In this document: positions 26,593 to 36,907 of the stretch, in pieces
Numbering within the stretch: the first letter of the stretch is position 1
Layout of the letters: each line of letters begins with the position of its first letter
Assembly: GCF_000731315.1 (NCBI RefSeq)
Contig: NZ_HG938353.1
Coordinates: 1,488,001-1,552,000, forward strand
DNA: 64,000 bases
DNA from: Neorhizobium galegae bv. orientalis str. HAMBI 540
GTDB lineage: Bacteria; Pseudomonadota; Alphaproteobacteria; Rhizobiales; Rhizobiaceae
Reading direction: 5' to 3'
Notes under the pieces: generated by a model
The model's database searches: none
Seen by the model: the letters and a program-made list of their open reading frames with translations, nothing else
Told to the model about the DNA's origin: nothing
Made by a program: the position numbers and the translations under genes

Positions 26593-26790
26593 AAATTCGA
26601 TCGAGGCCAGAGATACCGATCCCTGGCCTTGGTCGTTTCAAGGCGAGCCGCCACCGCTTGGTCGTCGAGGCGATCGCTTTCGTGATGTCTTCATCACGCT
26701 GTCACACTTCCGGGTACATTCGTCCCAAAACTTTTGAGTCCGCCGACGTTTTTCCGGCGAGAAGCACTTGAACCGACAAGAGGCAAAACA

Positions 26791-27717
26791 ATGGCTGAAA
26801 TCACCGCTGCACTGGTAAAGGAACTGCGCGAAAAGTCTGGCGCAGGCATGATGGACTGCAAGAAGGCGCTGACCGAAACGAACGGCGACATCGAAGCGGC
26901 GATCGACTGGCTGCGTGCCAAGGGCATTTCCAAGGCCGACAAGAAGTCCGGCCGCACCGCAGCTGAAGGCCTGATCGGCATCGCCAGCGCCGGCCACAAG
27001 GCTGTCGTCATCGAGCTCAACTCGGAAACCGACTTCGTTGCCCGCAACGATGCCTTCCAGGACCTCGTCCGCGGCATTGCAAGCGTCGCCCTGACAACCG
27101 ACGGTTCCGTCGAAGCAATCTCGACTGCCACCTATCCGGCTTCCGGCAAGCCGGTTGCCGACACCATCAAGGACGCGATCGCCACGATCGGCGAGAACAT
27201 GACGCTGCGTCGCGCCGCCCTGCTGCAGGTCGAGCACGGCGTCGTTGCGACTTATGTCCATAACGCTGCCGGCGACGGCATCGGCAAGCTTGGCGTTCTG
27301 GTCGCCCTGAAGTCGGTCGGCGACAAGGAAGTCCTGAGCTCGATCGGCCGCCAGGTCGCCATGCACATTGCTGCCACCAACCCGCTCGCCATCCGCGCCG
27401 AAGAAGTCGATGCGGCTGTGGCTGAGCGCGAGCGCAACGTCTTCATCGAGCAGTCGCGCGCTTCCGGCAAGCCGGACGCCATCATCGAAAAGATGGTCGA
27501 CGGCCGCATGCGCAAGTTCTTCGAAGAAGTTGCCCTTCTGTCGCAGGCCTTCGTCGTCAACCCGGAAGTGACCGTCGGCCAGGCCGTCAAGGACGCTGAA
27601 AAGCTCGCCGGCGCTTCGATCGAAGTCGTCGGCATGGCCCGTCTTCTGCTCGGCGAAGGTGTCGAAAAGGAAGAAACGGATTTTGCCGCTGAAGTCGCGG
27701 CAGTCGCCAAAGGCTGA
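26791..27717 (+). CDS. tsf: Translation elongation factor Ts
   Basis: Nucleotide exchange factor for EF-Tu. 308 residues: N-terminal [20 protein letters not shown] with [19 protein letters not shown], the [11 protein letters not shown] motif that contacts EF-Tu, and the second dimerisation-domain repeat. The frame is open from 26734, but ATG 26791 behind AGAGGC and family alignment decide the start. It lies 235 bp after rpsB, a gap with two hairpins and probably a promoter. Confidence 0.97.
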   Translation: MAEITAALVKELREKSGAGMMDCKKALTETNGDIEAAIDWLRAKGISKADKKSGRTAAEGLIGIASAGHKAVVIELNSETDFVARNDAFQDLVRGIASVALTTDGSVEAISTATYPASGKPVADTIKDAIATIGENMTLRRAALLQVEHGVVATYVHNAAGDGIGKLGVLVALKSVGDKEVLSSIGRQVAMHIAATNPLAIRAEEVDAAVAERERNVFIEQSRASGKPDAIIEKMVDGRMRKFFEEVALLSQAFVVNPEVTVGQAVKDAEKLAGASIEVVGMARLLLGEGVEKEETDFAAEVAAVAKG

Positions 27718-27746
27718 TATTCGTTAGCTAAAGCTGTCGAAAGCGC

Positions 27747-27775
27747 AAGGGCACCGGTGACAAGCCGGTGCCCTT
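27747..27775 (+). other. Intercistronic hairpin between tsf and pyrH
   Basis: Perfect 11-bp stem AAGGGCACCGG / CCGGTGCCCTT with loop TGACAAG, 29 bases after the tsf stop. No T-run follows, so it is more likely a partial attenuator or a 3'-end protecting structure that lowers pyrH relative to tsf. Confidence 0.65.
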
Positions 27776-27832
27776 CGTGTATCCGCAACCCGTTTGCCCC
27801 CTCTGCCCGCATTTCGATTTCAAGGAGCCCCC

Positions 27833-28555
27833 ATGTCGCCTCAGCCCCTCTACAAGCGTGTCTTGCTCAAGGCCTCCGGTGAAGCTCTGATGGGCAGCCA
27901 GGGTTTCGGCATCGATGTCGCAGTTGCCGATCGGGTCGCCTCCGATATCGCCGAAGCGCGCGCCATGGGCGTCGATGTCGGCGTGGTCGTCGGCGGCGGT
28001 AATATCTTTCGCGGCGTCGCGGTCGCTTCCAAGGGTGGCGACCGGGTGACCGGCGACCACATGGGGATGCTCGGCACCGTGATCAACGCGCTTGCGCTGG
28101 CCACCTCGCTGCGCAAGCTGAACGTTGACACCGTGGTTCTGTCGGCGATCTCGATGCCGGAAATCTGCGAGAGCTTTTCGCAGCGCCAGGCGTTGCATCA
28201 CATGGCGCAGGGCAGGGTGGTGATCTTCGCCGGCGGCACCGGCAATCCCTTCTTCACGACCGATTCGGCGGCCGCCCTGCGCGCGGCCGAAATCGGTGCG
28301 GAAGCGATCTTCAAGGGCACCCAGGTGGACGGCATCTATTCGGCCGATCCCAAGAAGGACCCGACGGCGACCCGGTTCGAGACGCTGACGCACGGCGAAG
28401 TGCTCGAAAAGGGTCTGGCGGTGATGGACGTGGCGGCGGTGGCGCTCGCTCGCGAAAATTCCATCCCGATCATTGTTTTTTCGATCCATGAGAAGGGCGG
28501 CTTCGCCCAAATCTTGACCGGCGGCGGCCGCAAGACCATCGTAGCGGACAATTGA
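27833..28555 (+). CDS. pyrH: Uridylate kinase
   Basis: Phosphorylates UMP to UDP in pyrimidine nucleotide synthesis. 240 residues from MSPQPLYKRVLLKASGEALM, with the amino-acid-kinase motifs VVVGGGNIFRG, GDHMGMLGTVINALAL and FFTTDSAAALRAAEI. The start at ATG 27833 is supported by AAGGAG at 27822-27827. It is 115 bp after tsf and 45 bp before frr, the usual order. Confidence 0.97.
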   Translation: MSPQPLYKRVLLKASGEALMGSQGFGIDVAVADRVASDIAEARAMGVDVGVVVGGGNIFRGVAVASKGGDRVTGDHMGMLGTVINALALATSLRKLNVDTVVLSAISMPEICESFSQRQALHHMAQGRVVIFAGGTGNPFFTTDSAAALRAAEIGAEAIFKGTQVDGIYSADPKKDPTATRFETLTHGEVLEKGLAVMDVAAVALARENSIPIIVFSIHEKGGFAQILTGGGRKTIVADN

Positions 28556-28600
28556 GGCGCGGCGTCGCGGGCCGCCCAGACAACATACGGGAGTAGACGG

Positions 28601-29158
28601 ATGAGTGGAATCGACCTCAACGACATCAAGCGTCGCATGGAAGGCGCGATCAACGCGTTCAAAAGCGATATCGCGTCGCTGCGCACCGGCCGCGCCTCGG
28701 CCAATATTCTCGATCCGGTGATGGTCGAAGCCTATGGTTCGCGCGTGCCGCTCAACCAGGTGGCCAACATCACCGTTCCGGAAGCGCGCATGCTCGGCGT
28801 CTCCATCTGGGACAAGTCGATGGTCGGCGCCGTCGACCGTGCGATCCGCGAATCAAACCTCGGCCTCAACCCGATCGTCGATGGCCAGAGCCTGCGCATT
28901 CCGCTCCCCGAGCTCAATGAAGAGCGCCGCAAGTCGCTGGTCAAGGTCGCGCATGATTATGCGGAAAAGGCGAAGGTTGCTGTACGTCACGTCCGCCGCG
29001 ATGGCATGGACGGCCTGAAAAAGGCCGAAAAGGACGGCGACATCGGCCAGGACGAAAGTCGCTCGCAGTCGGAAAAAGTGCAGAAGATGACGGATGATAC
29101 GATTTCCGAAGTCGACCGCTTGCTTGGCGACAAGGAAAAGGAAATCATGCAGGTCTAA
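28601..29158 (+). CDS. frr: Ribosome recycling factor
   Basis: Splits post-termination ribosomes with EF-G. 185 residues with the RRF pattern: [18 protein letters not shown] near the N-terminus, [20 protein letters not shown] in domain II, and the C-terminal [20 protein letters not shown] helix. GGAG lies before ATG 28601. It heads the run into uppS-cdsA-rseP. Confidence 0.97.
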   Translation: MSGIDLNDIKRRMEGAINAFKSDIASLRTGRASANILDPVMVEAYGSRVPLNQVANITVPEARMLGVSIWDKSMVGAVDRAIRESNLGLNPIVDGQSLRIPLPELNEERRKSLVKVAHDYAEKAKVAVRHVRRDGMDGLKKAEKDGDIGQDESRSQSEKVQKMTDDTISEVDRLLGDKEKEIMQV

Positions 29159-29211
29159 TTTAGGCCTGGTTTGCCGCCATATTCCCGGCGGCCAAAGGAG
29201 CCGCATAGAAT

Positions 29212-29955
29212 ATGGTGAACCCCGAGCTTGCAATCATCCCTCAACACGTTGCCATCATCATGGATGGTAATGGACGCTGGGCCAACAAGCGCGGGCTTCC
29301 TCGTACGGTCGGACACAGCAAGGGCGTCGAAGCGGTTCGCGAAACGGTGCGGGCTGCCGGCGATGCGGGCGTCAAATATCTGACGCTCTTTGCTTTTTCT
29401 TCGGAAAACTGGAGCAGGCCTGAAACCGAGGTGAGGGATCTCCTCGGTCTGCTCCGGCGCTTCATCCGCCAGGATCTGGCCGAACTGCACCGCGAGAACA
29501 TCCGCATCCGGGTGATTGGCGAGCGCGAAAAACTGCGTAGCGACATCCTCCCGCTTCTTCTCGAGGCCGAGGAAACCACAAAGTTCAATACGTCGCTGAC
29601 ACTGATCATCGCCTTCAACTACGGTGCCCGCGACGAGATCGCCCGTGCCGTCGCGATGCTTGCCCGCGACGTCGAGGCCGGCATCCTCAAGGCATCCGAG
29701 ATCGACCCGGACAAGATCAGCGCAAAGCTGGATACCGCCGGCATTCCCGATCCGGATCTCATCATCCGCACCAGCGGCGAGGAACGGCTTTCGAATTTTC
29801 TGCTGTGGCAGGCGGCCTATTCCGAACTTGTCTTCCTGCCGGACTACTGGCCGGATTTCGATCGGAAGCTCTTCCTCGACGCCCTGAAGATCTATGCCTC
29901 GCGCGACCGCCGCTTCGGTGGCCTGTCGGACAAGACGATAGCGGTGGGCGGTTGA
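29212..29955 (+). CDS. uppS: Isoprenyl transferase (undecaprenyl diphosphate synthase)
   Basis: Builds the C55 lipid carrier for peptidoglycan and other envelope polymers. 247 residues with the cis-prenyltransferase motifs: the diphosphate-binding MDGNGRWAN at 17-25 (D18 catalytic), the following [13 protein letters not shown], then [11 protein letters not shown] and [16 protein letters not shown] near 183-198. AAGGAG precedes ATG 29212. The TGA stop overlaps the cdsA ATG by one base. Confidence 0.96.
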   Translation: MVNPELAIIPQHVAIIMDGNGRWANKRGLPRTVGHSKGVEAVRETVRAAGDAGVKYLTLFAFSSENWSRPETEVRDLLGLLRRFIRQDLAELHRENIRIRVIGEREKLRSDILPLLLEAEETTKFNTSLTLIIAFNYGARDEIARAVAMLARDVEAGILKASEIDPDKISAKLDTAGIPDPDLIIRTSGEERLSNFLLWQAAYSELVFLPDYWPDFDRKLFLDALKIYASRDRRFGGLSDKTIAVGG

Positions 29956-30788
29956 TGAGCGCTGAACTGAAGCGCCGCATTGCATCCGCATTGGTTCTGG
30001 CGGTCGTGGTGCTGACGGCCACCTGGTATGGCGGCCTGACATTCCGCATCGTGGCGGCCGTCATGGCGGTGCTGATCTATTACGAATGGTCGACGATCAC
30101 GCGGGCCGCCGAGCGCGATTTTCGTGCCAACGCCTTCGGCTGGCTCTCCATTGTTCTGATCGCCATTGACCTCGTCGCTGACGAAGGTGAGCTCTCTGTG
30201 CCGATTCTCGGCGGCGCGATGATCACCGCCATTCTTCTCGTGCTGCTGCGCAAGGGAAGCTGGTGGCTGCCGGGTGGCATCTTTTACGCAGGCTTGAGCG
30301 GTATCTCGCTCGCCGCGATCCGTGCCGAGGACCAGGCGGGGTTCGTCGCGACGCTTTTCATTTTCGCGGTCGTCTGGGCGACCGACATTCTCGCCTATTT
30401 TGTCGGTCGTGCCCTGCAGGGGCCAAAACTGGCGCCGCGGATTTCTCCCGGCAAGACCTGGTCGGGCGCGATCGGCGGCACTGTGTCGGGCGTGATTGCG
30501 AGCTCGGCCCTGACGCTCGGCGTGTTTTCCCGGCTGTCGATCTGGACGGTGGCGATCGCATTTCTGCTCTCGGTCGCAAGCCAGATAGGCGACCTGTTCG
30601 AATCGTTCATCAAGCGCCGGTTTGGGGTGAAGGATTCCAGCCACCTCATCCCGGGGCATGGCGGCGTCATGGACCGTGTCGACGGCCTCGTTTTCGCCTG
30701 TTTCGCAGCGTTCCTGCTGACGCTTGTTTATGCGGCCACGACGGGCCATCTTGATATATCGGTTGCAGGCTTTCTCTTCGGGTTTTGA
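29955..30788 (+). CDS. cdsA: Phosphatidate cytidylyltransferase
   Basis: Makes CDP-diacylglycerol, the precursor of all bacterial phospholipids. 277 residues with multiple membrane segments and the CdsA signature at the C-terminus: IKRRFGVKDSSHLIPGHGGV then MDRVDGLVFA. SPGKTWSGAIGG is the conserved cytosolic loop. The ATG at 29955 shares a base with the uppS stop; the longer upstream frame lies wholly inside uppS and is rejected. rseP starts 39 bp downstream; dxr, found here in some other proteobacteria, is absent. Confidence 0.95.
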   Translation: MSAELKRRIASALVLAVVVLTATWYGGLTFRIVAAVMAVLIYYEWSTITRAAERDFRANAFGWLSIVLIAIDLVADEGELSVPILGGAMITAILLVLLRKGSWWLPGGIFYAGLSGISLAAIRAEDQAGFVATLFIFAVVWATDILAYFVGRALQGPKLAPRISPGKTWSGAIGGTVSGVIASSALTLGVFSRLSIWTVAIAFLLSVASQIGDLFESFIKRRFGVKDSSHLIPGHGGVMDRVDGLVFACFAAFLLTLVYAATTGHLDISVAGFLFGF

Positions 30789-30827
30789 GGACTGGGCGGC
30801 CGCTACAATGTTGAAACGGAAACTTTG

Positions 30828-31949
30828 ATGGCCATCCTCAGCTTCTTCACCGGCTACATCATCCCCTTCGTGCTGGTCTTGTCCCTGCTCGTCTTCGTGC
30901 ACGAGATGGGACACTATCTCGTCGGGCGCTGGTGCGGCATCCGGGTAACCGCCTTCTCGGTCGGCTTCGGCCCGGAACTCATAGGCTTCACCGATAGTCA
31001 CGGCACCCGCTGGAAGATCTCGGCGATCCCGCTTGGCGGCTATGTCAAATTCTTCGGCGACGAGGACGCCGCGAGCATGCCGGATGCGAGCGGCCTTGCG
31101 GGCATGAGCGAGGAAGACAAGGCCAGGACGCTTGCAGGCGCCAAACTTTGGAAGAGGGCCGCCACCGTTGCGGCCGGCCCGATCGCCAATTTCATTCTGG
31201 CAATCGCGATTTTCGCCGTCCTCTTCAGCGTCTATGGCAAGGTGGTCGCCGATCCGGTGGTTGCCGAAGTTCAGCCGAATAGCGCCGCCCTTGCCGCTGG
31301 CGTGCAGCCCGGCGATCGGCTGGTGGCGCTTGACGGTTCGCGCATCCGGACTTTCGACGACGTGCGGCGTTATGTCAGCATCAGGCCGGAGACCCCGATC
31401 GTCGTGACGGTCGAGCGCAACGGCCAGGATCTCGATCTGCCGATGGTGCCGAAGCGCTCCGAGGTCACCGACCAGTTCGGCAACAAGGTCGAGCTCGGCC
31501 TGATTGGCATCGTCACCAACGAACAGCGCGGCAATTTCCGCATCGAGACGTTCACGCCGCTGCAGGCCGTTGCCGAAGGCGTCACCGAGACCGGCCATAT
31601 CGTCACCGGCACCTTCCGCTATATCGGAAATCTGGTGACCGGCCGGATGAAGGCCGACCAGCTCGGCGGGCCGGTCAGGGTCGCCCAGGCATCGGGGCAG
31701 ATGGCGTCGCTCGGCTTTGCAGCAGTGGTCCAGCTCGCAGCTGTTCTTTCCGTCTCGATCGGGCTTTTGAACCTTATGCCTGTGCCAGTTCTGGACGGCG
31801 GCCATCTCGTCTTCTACGCGATCGAGGCCATCCGTGGCCGACCGCTTGGCGCGGGGGCGCAGGAGATCGCCTTTCGTATCGGGCTTGCGATGGTTTTGAG
31901 CCTGATGGTGTTCGCGACCTTCAACGACATCAGCAATCTGATCGGCTGA
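30828..31949 (+). CDS. rseP: Site-2 intramembrane zinc metalloprotease RseP
   Basis: Cuts transmembrane segments of anti-sigma factors and remnant signal peptides in the inner membrane. 373 residues: the zinc motif H25-E-M-G-H29 in the first membrane helix, a PDZ domain at about 120-205 (VAEVQPNSAALAAGVQPGDR), and the third zinc ligand motif NLMPVPVLDGGHL in a C-terminal membrane helix. Usual length is about 370-450, so a single PDZ domain is likely rather than the E. coli pair. The ATG 30828 is chosen over the TTG three bases earlier. Confidence 0.95.
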   Translation: MAILSFFTGYIIPFVLVLSLLVFVHEMGHYLVGRWCGIRVTAFSVGFGPELIGFTDSHGTRWKISAIPLGGYVKFFGDEDAASMPDASGLAGMSEEDKARTLAGAKLWKRAATVAAGPIANFILAIAIFAVLFSVYGKVVADPVVAEVQPNSAALAAGVQPGDRLVALDGSRIRTFDDVRRYVSIRPETPIVVTVERNGQDLDLPMVPKRSEVTDQFGNKVELGLIGIVTNEQRGNFRIETFTPLQAVAEGVTETGHIVTGTFRYIGNLVTGRMKADQLGGPVRVAQASGQMASLGFAAVVQLAAVLSVSIGLLNLMPVPVLDGGHLVFYAIEAIRGRPLGAGAQEIAFRIGLAMVLSLMVFATFNDISNLIG

Positions 31950-32146
31950 TGTCCTTCAAATCGTAAAAGAAACCGTTTATTCACCATGTTTCCAACAGTT
32001 GCGTGGCCATTGGGTCACGCAAGGGAAGTAAGTAAACAGAAATTAACGCGATACCTTGCTTGTAGGTCAAAAGAAGGTAAAACGACACACGTGGCCGGAG
32101 TCGGGCACCACCCGCCGAGGGACAACGGGAAAAGGTAAGAATTGAA

Positions 32147-34510
32147 ATGAAGGCTGGTTCAAAGTTTTTGAACGCAGTGTCGGCGTTTGCGCTGTCTGCT
32201 AGTGTTGTTGCATCGGGCGCAGGTGTACTGGTACTTGCTTCCGCACTTTCTGCCGAAGCGGCGGTTATCCGGAGCGTTCAGGTCCGCGGCGCACAGCGCG
32301 CCGGCGAGGAGGCCGTCCGTTCCAACCTGACCATCCGCCCGGGCGTCAACTTCTCCAACAATGACATCGATGAATCGGTCCGCAAGCTCTATTCGACCGG
32401 CTACTTCTCGGATGTCAAAATCAGTGTTTCCGGCAGCACGCTCGTCGTGTCGGTGAGCGAAAATCAGCTCATCAACCAGGTCGTGTTCAACGGAAACCGC
32501 AAGATCACCGACGAGAAGCTCCAGGCCGTGGTGCAGACCCAGCCGCTCGGCCCGTATAATCAGGCCCTGATCGATGCGGATATCCAGCGTCTGCGCGAAG
32601 CCTATCGTGCGATCGGCCGCAGCGACGTCCAGATCACCACTCAGACCGCTGACGTCGGCCAGGGACGCGTCAACCTCGCCTTCGTCATCAACGAAGGCGA
32701 CCGCACCAAGATCGCCGACATCAATTTCGTCGGCAATCAGGCTTACGGCGATGGCCGCCTGAAGTCGGTGTTGATCACCAAGGAATCCGGTCCGCTGTCC
32801 TTCCTGACCCGCAAGGACGTCTATAGCGAGGACAAGCTGCGCGCCGACGAAGAAGCGCTGCGCCAGTTCTATTACAATCACGGTTATCCGGACTTCCGCG
32901 TCATCTCGTCGGAAGCTGTGCTCGACGCATCGGGCAACAAGTACAATATCAGCTTCACGGTCGAGGAAGGCCAGCGTTACGAATACGGCAACGTCTCGGT
33001 CGAATCCACGGTCCAGGGGATCAGCAGCCAGGACCTCGAAGGTCTGGTTAAGACCCGTGCCGGCAACGTCTACGATGCCCGCGAAATCCAGAAGACCATG
33101 GAAGCGATCTCCAAGCGCGTCGCAGCGGCCGGTTATCCGTTCGCCCGCGTCACGCCGCGCGGCGACCGCAATATGCAAAACCATACGGTCGGTGTTTCCT
33201 ACCTGGTCGACCAAGGCGAGCGCGCCTACGTCGAGCGTATCGAGATCCGTGGCAACACCCGCACGCGTGACTATGTCATCCGCCGCGAATTCGATTTCAG
33301 CGAAGGCGACGCCTTCAACCAGGAAATGATTTCGCGCGCCAAGCGTCGCCTTGAAGCGCTCGGTTACTTCACCTCGGTCAACATCTCGACCTCGCAGGGC
33401 ACGTCGCCCGACCGAGTCGTCATCGTTGTCGATGTCGAAGACCAGCCGACCGGTTCGTTCGGTATCGGTGCCGGTTACTCCGCTGGCGGCGATGGCTTCC
33501 TGCTCGAAGCCTCGATCGAAGAAAAGAACTTCCTCGGCCGCGGCCAGTTCATCCGCGTTGCAGTCGGCGGTGGTCTTGACGAAGCCCGCAGCTACAATCT
33601 TTCGTTCACCGAGCCGTACTTCCTCGGTTATCGTCTGGCTGCCGGTTTCGACCTCTTCAAGAGCAAGACCTCTTCGAACAGCTATTACGATTACGACGAG
33701 CAGGGCATCACCCTGCGCGTTACGGCGCCGATCACCGAAGATCTGGCGACGACGTTCCGCTACACCTACAAGGAAATCGAATACTCCAACGACGGTGCCT
33801 TCGGCGCTGATGGCGTTCCTGGCACCGTAGACGATAATCTTTCGTCGCCTTACATCTCGATGATCGACAACGGCAAGTTCGTTCAATCGTCGATTTCGCA
33901 GACGCTGACCTACAATACGCTCGACAGCCAGACGCTGCCGCGCGAAGGCATCTACGCGACGATCACGCATGAATATGCAGGTCTCGGTGGCGACTCGGAC
34001 TTCTACAAGATTTCCGGTCGTGCCCGTTACTTCCAGCTTCTGTCGACCGAAGCTGACCTGATCGGCTCCATCGCAGTCGGCGCCGGCCATGTGGTTTCCA
34101 CCGGCGACAATCTGCATGTCTTCGACCAGTTCACGATCGGCGGTCGTCAGGTCCGCGGCTTCGAAAACGACGGTATCGGTCCGCGTACGACCGATCATGG
34201 CGACGCGCTTGGCGGCACGACCTACTTTACGGCCTCTGCCGAAATGACGATGCCGATGCCGGCTGTTCCGGAGGACTTCGGCCTGCGTGCTGCTGTCTTC
34301 GCCGATGCTGGTACACTTTACGGAAACGATGTTCCGCTCGGCACCAGCACCGCGCAGGGCACCAGCATGAACTGGCGTGCTTCGGTCGGTGCGGGTATCA
34401 TGTGGGCGTCGCCGTTCGGCAACATCCGCTTCGACTACGCGCATCCCGTCATGAAGGAAGACTTCGACGAAACCCAGGAATTCCGGTTCAGCATGGCGAA
34501 CCAGTTCTGA
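32147..34510 (+). CDS. bamA: Outer membrane protein assembly factor BamA
   Basis: Core of the BAM complex that inserts beta-barrels in the outer membrane. 787 residues: a signal peptide (to about residue 38, ending SAEA), five POTRA repeats (about 40-430, each with patterns such as VQVRGAQRAGEEAV or VVFNGNRKITDEKLQAVV), and a C-terminal 16-strand barrel (about 440-787) that includes the lid-loop motif VRGFENDGIGPR (VRGF) and ends in phenylalanine (RFSMANQF), the barrel insertion signal. It lies 197 bp after rseP. That gap has a small hairpin (TTGCGTG / CACGCAA at 31999-32022) and probably a promoter. Confidence 0.97.
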   Translation: MKAGSKFLNAVSAFALSASVVASGAGVLVLASALSAEAAVIRSVQVRGAQRAGEEAVRSNLTIRPGVNFSNNDIDESVRKLYSTGYFSDVKISVSGSTLVVSVSENQLINQVVFNGNRKITDEKLQAVVQTQPLGPYNQALIDADIQRLREAYRAIGRSDVQITTQTADVGQGRVNLAFVINEGDRTKIADINFVGNQAYGDGRLKSVLITKESGPLSFLTRKDVYSEDKLRADEEALRQFYYNHGYPDFRVISSEAVLDASGNKYNISFTVEEGQRYEYGNVSVESTVQGISSQDLEGLVKTRAGNVYDAREIQKTMEAISKRVAAAGYPFARVTPRGDRNMQNHTVGVSYLVDQGERAYVERIEIRGNTRTRDYVIRREFDFSEGDAFNQEMISRAKRRLEALGYFTSVNISTSQGTSPDRVVIVVDVEDQPTGSFGIGAGYSAGGDGFLLEASIEEKNFLGRGQFIRVAVGGGLDEARSYNLSFTEPYFLGYRLAAGFDLFKSKTSSNSYYDYDEQGITLRVTAPITEDLATTFRYTYKEIEYSNDGAFGADGVPGTVDDNLSSPYISMIDNGKFVQSSISQTLTYNTLDSQTLPREGIYATITHEYAGLGGDSDFYKISGRARYFQLLSTEADLIGSIAVGAGHVVSTGDNLHVFDQFTIGGRQVRGFENDGIGPRTTDHGDALGGTTYFTASAEMTMPMPAVPEDFGLRAAVFADAGTLYGNDVPLGTSTAQGTSMNWRASVGAGIMWASPFGNIRFDYAHPVMKEDFDETQEFRFSMANQF

Positions 34511-34512
34511 TC

Positions 34513-34540
34513 ATTTCCGCTCGCGGTTGCGGGCGGAAAT
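34513..34540 (+). other. Intercistronic hairpin between bamA and lpxD
   Basis: A 12-bp stem ATTTCCGCTCGC / GCGGGCGGAAAT (one T-G pair) with loop GGTT starts two bases after the bamA stop. The lpxD ribosome-binding site GGAG is only about 8 bases further on. No T-run follows. It probably protects the bamA 3' end or lowers readthrough into the lpx genes. Confidence 0.65.
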
Positions 34541-34561
34541 CTGTTCTGGAGCTTTAGCTTT

Positions 34562-35629
34562 ATGGACCACAATGAATTCTTTCCGCCCCATGATGGCGTG
34601 AGCCTACGCGAGTTGGCCGCCCTTCTTGGGGCCGAGTTGCTTGATGGCAGCGCCGGAGATCGGCTGATCCGTTCCGTTGCACCCGTTGCGCGGGCCGGCG
34701 AAGGCGAGATCTGTTATATCCTGTCCCGGAAAAGCCGTCGCGAACTGGAAAGCTGCAAGGCTTCCGCGATTATTTGTGACACGGCGATCCGTTCGATCAT
34801 TCCGGCCCATATCCCGGTTGTGCTGACCAAGACGCCGCACACGGCGTTTGCGCAGGCAGGTGCTATCCTGCATCCGATCGCGATGCGACCGTCTCCGATC
34901 ACCTCGTTTCCGCCGGGCATTTCGCCGGCCGCTTTCGTGGATCCAACCGCAAAACTCGAACCCGGCGTCGAAATCGAGCCCATGGCCGTGATCGGCGCGC
35001 GGGCGGAAATCGGCACCGGCAGCCGCATCGGTGCCGGCAGCATCATCGGCGCCGACGTCAAGATCGGCCGGGATTGCACGATCGCTGCGGGTGCGAGCGT
35101 CGTTGCAGCTCTCATCGGCAATGGCGTGATCATCCATAATGGCGTTCGCATCGGCCAGGACGGTTTTGGTTTTGCTCCGGGTCCGAGAGGCATGCTGAAG
35201 ATCGTCCAGATCGGCCGCGTCATCATCCAGGACAATGTCGAGATCGGCGCCAACACGACCGTCGATCGCGGTGCCATGGATGATACGGTCATCGGCGAAG
35301 GCACCAAGATCGACAACCAGGTTCAGATCGCCCACAACGTCCGCATCGGCCGTCATTGCGGCATTGCGAGCGGCGCAGGTATTGCCGGTTCGACGCGGAT
35401 CGGCGACGGAGTATTGATCGGTGGCGCATCCGGTATTAATGGACACATTTCGATTGGAGACGGCGTGCAGATCGCTGCGATGAGCGGTGTGGTGGGAGAT
35501 ATTCCCGCCGGCGCGCGTTATGGCGGTATTCCCGCCCGCCCGATGCCGGATTTCCTCCGCGATACCGCGGAAGTCTTGATGCGTTCGGACGAGCGGGCGA
35601 AACGCAGAGGAGAAAAGAAGAATGACTGA
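34562..35629 (+). CDS. lpxD: UDP-3-O-(3-hydroxyacyl)glucosamine N-acyltransferase
   Basis: Adds the second acyl chain in lipid A synthesis, from hydroxyacyl-ACP. 355 residues: N-terminal uridine-binding domain (about 10-105), a left-handed beta-helix of hexapeptide repeats (about 115-320, for example [20 protein letters not shown]) containing the catalytic histidine segment [19 protein letters not shown], and a C-terminal helix. The last 8 bases overlap fabZ, so the two are co-translated. Confidence 0.96.
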   Translation: MDHNEFFPPHDGVSLRELAALLGAELLDGSAGDRLIRSVAPVARAGEGEICYILSRKSRRELESCKASAIICDTAIRSIIPAHIPVVLTKTPHTAFAQAGAILHPIAMRPSPITSFPPGISPAAFVDPTAKLEPGVEIEPMAVIGARAEIGTGSRIGAGSIIGADVKIGRDCTIAAGASVVAALIGNGVIIHNGVRIGQDGFGFAPGPRGMLKIVQIGRVIIQDNVEIGANTTVDRGAMDDTVIGEGTKIDNQVQIAHNVRIGRHCGIASGAGIAGSTRIGDGVLIGGASGINGHISIGDGVQIAAMSGVVGDIPAGARYGGIPARPMPDFLRDTAEVLMRSDERAKRRGEKKND

Positions 35630-36089
35630 TGAGACCAAGCCGGTGCTCGGCGCGGCCGATATTCAGGAAATCATGAAGCTGCTGCCGCATCGCTATCCTT
35701 TTCTCCTGGTCGATAAGATCGTCGAGATCGATGGTGACAATTCCGCGATCGGCATCAAGAACGTCACCGCCAACGAGCCGCATTTCACCGGGCATTTCCC
35801 GGAGCGGCCGATCATGCCGGGCGTGCTGCTGATCGAAGGCATGGCGCAGACCGCAGGCGCAATCTGCGCCAGGAAGGAAGGCGAGGGTGGCAATCTCGTC
35901 TACTTCATGACCATCGACAATGCCCGCTTCCGCAAGCCGGTCGTGCCGGGCGACCGGGTCGAGTTCCATGTCACCAAGCAGAAACAGCGCGGCAATATCT
36001 GGAAATTCCATTGTGACGCGAAGGTAGACGGCGTACTTGTTGCCGAAGCCGATATCGGCGCGATGATCCGGCGCAAGGAAGAAGAATGA
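35622..36089 (+). CDS. fabZ: 3-hydroxyacyl-[ACP] dehydratase FabZ
   Basis: Dehydrates 3-hydroxyacyl-ACP in fatty acid elongation, drawing from the same pool that LpxD and LpxA use. 155 residues with the hot-dog fold motifs [14 protein letters not shown], catalytic H58 in [14 protein letters not shown] and E72 in LIEGMAQ. The start overlaps lpxD by 8 bases behind GAGGAG. The stop overlaps lpxA by four bases (ATGA). Confidence 0.97.
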   Translation: MTDETKPVLGAADIQEIMKLLPHRYPFLLVDKIVEIDGDNSAIGIKNVTANEPHFTGHFPERPIMPGVLLIEGMAQTAGAICARKEGEGGNLVYFMTIDNARFRKPVVPGDRVEFHVTKQKQRGNIWKFHCDAKVDGVLVAEADIGAMIRRKEEE

Positions 36090-36901
36090 AAAGCATCGCA
36101 GCCAGCGCACGCATCCATCCGTTAGCTTTGGTCGAGGACGGCGCCGTCATCGGCGAAAATGTCGTCGTCGGCCCGTTTTCGCATGTCGGCCCGCGTGTGG
36201 TGCTGAAGGATGGCGTCGAGTTGGTTTCGCATGCCGTGGTAAGCGGCCGCACCGAGATCGGCCGCAACTGCCGAATTTTTCCGATGGCTATCATCGGCGG
36301 CGTCTCCCAGAGTCTTCACGAGGCTGGCGAGGATTCGACGCTGACGGTCGGCGACAATTGCGTCATGCGCGAAGGCGTTACGATGAACTGCGGCACGGTC
36401 GGCGGCGGTGGCAAGACCGTCGTTGGCAACAACTGCCTATTCCTCGCCAATTCGCACGTGGCGCATGACTGTCAGCTCGGCAACGACATCATCATGTCGA
36501 ACAATGTTATGCTCGCAGGCCATGTCCATGTGGCGGACCGGGCGATCCTCGGCGGCGGCTGCGCCGTGCATCAGTTCACCCGCATCGGTCGCCAGGCTTT
36601 CATCGGGGGACTTACCGCCGTCAATTACGACGTCATCCCGTATGGCATGCTGAACGGCAATCCCGGGGTGCTCGGTGGCCTGAACGTGGTCGGCATGACC
36701 CGCGCCGGCATTGAACGGGCGACCATCCATGTCGTCCGCCGCGCCTTCAAGCAAATCTTCGAAGGCGAGAGCAATATCCGCGCCAACGCAGCGGCGATCC
36801 GTAACGACTACGCCGATTGCAAGGAAGCGATGGAAATCCTTGATTTTATCGCGGCCGATAGCGATCGCGCCATTTCCTCGACGTTCCGCGGCAAGGGCTG
36901 A
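36086..36901 (+). CDS. lpxA: UDP-N-acetylglucosamine acyltransferase
   Basis: First committed step of lipid A synthesis. 271 residues, left-handed beta-helix of hexapeptide repeats with a C-terminal helical domain. The catalytic histidine is H127 in [13 protein letters not shown], the counterpart of E. coli H125. [20 protein letters not shown] opens the helix. The start overlaps fabZ by four bases and lpxI follows after 6 bases. Confidence 0.97.
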   Translation: MKSIAASARIHPLALVEDGAVIGENVVVGPFSHVGPRVVLKDGVELVSHAVVSGRTEIGRNCRIFPMAIIGGVSQSLHEAGEDSTLTVGDNCVMREGVTMNCGTVGGGGKTVVGNNCLFLANSHVAHDCQLGNDIIMSNNVMLAGHVHVADRAILGGGCAVHQFTRIGRQAFIGGLTAVNYDVIPYGMLNGNPGVLGGLNVVGMTRAGIERATIHVVRRAFKQIFEGESNIRANAAAIRNDYADCKEAMEILDFIAADSDRAISSTFRGKG

Positions 36902-36907
36902 CCCGCG

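Noticed and set aside
32159..34444. A 761-codon minus-strand open frame opposite bamA
   Set aside because: It lies wholly within bamA, has no ribosome-binding site context worth noting and a low-complexity Asp/Arg/Val composition typical of antisense frames.
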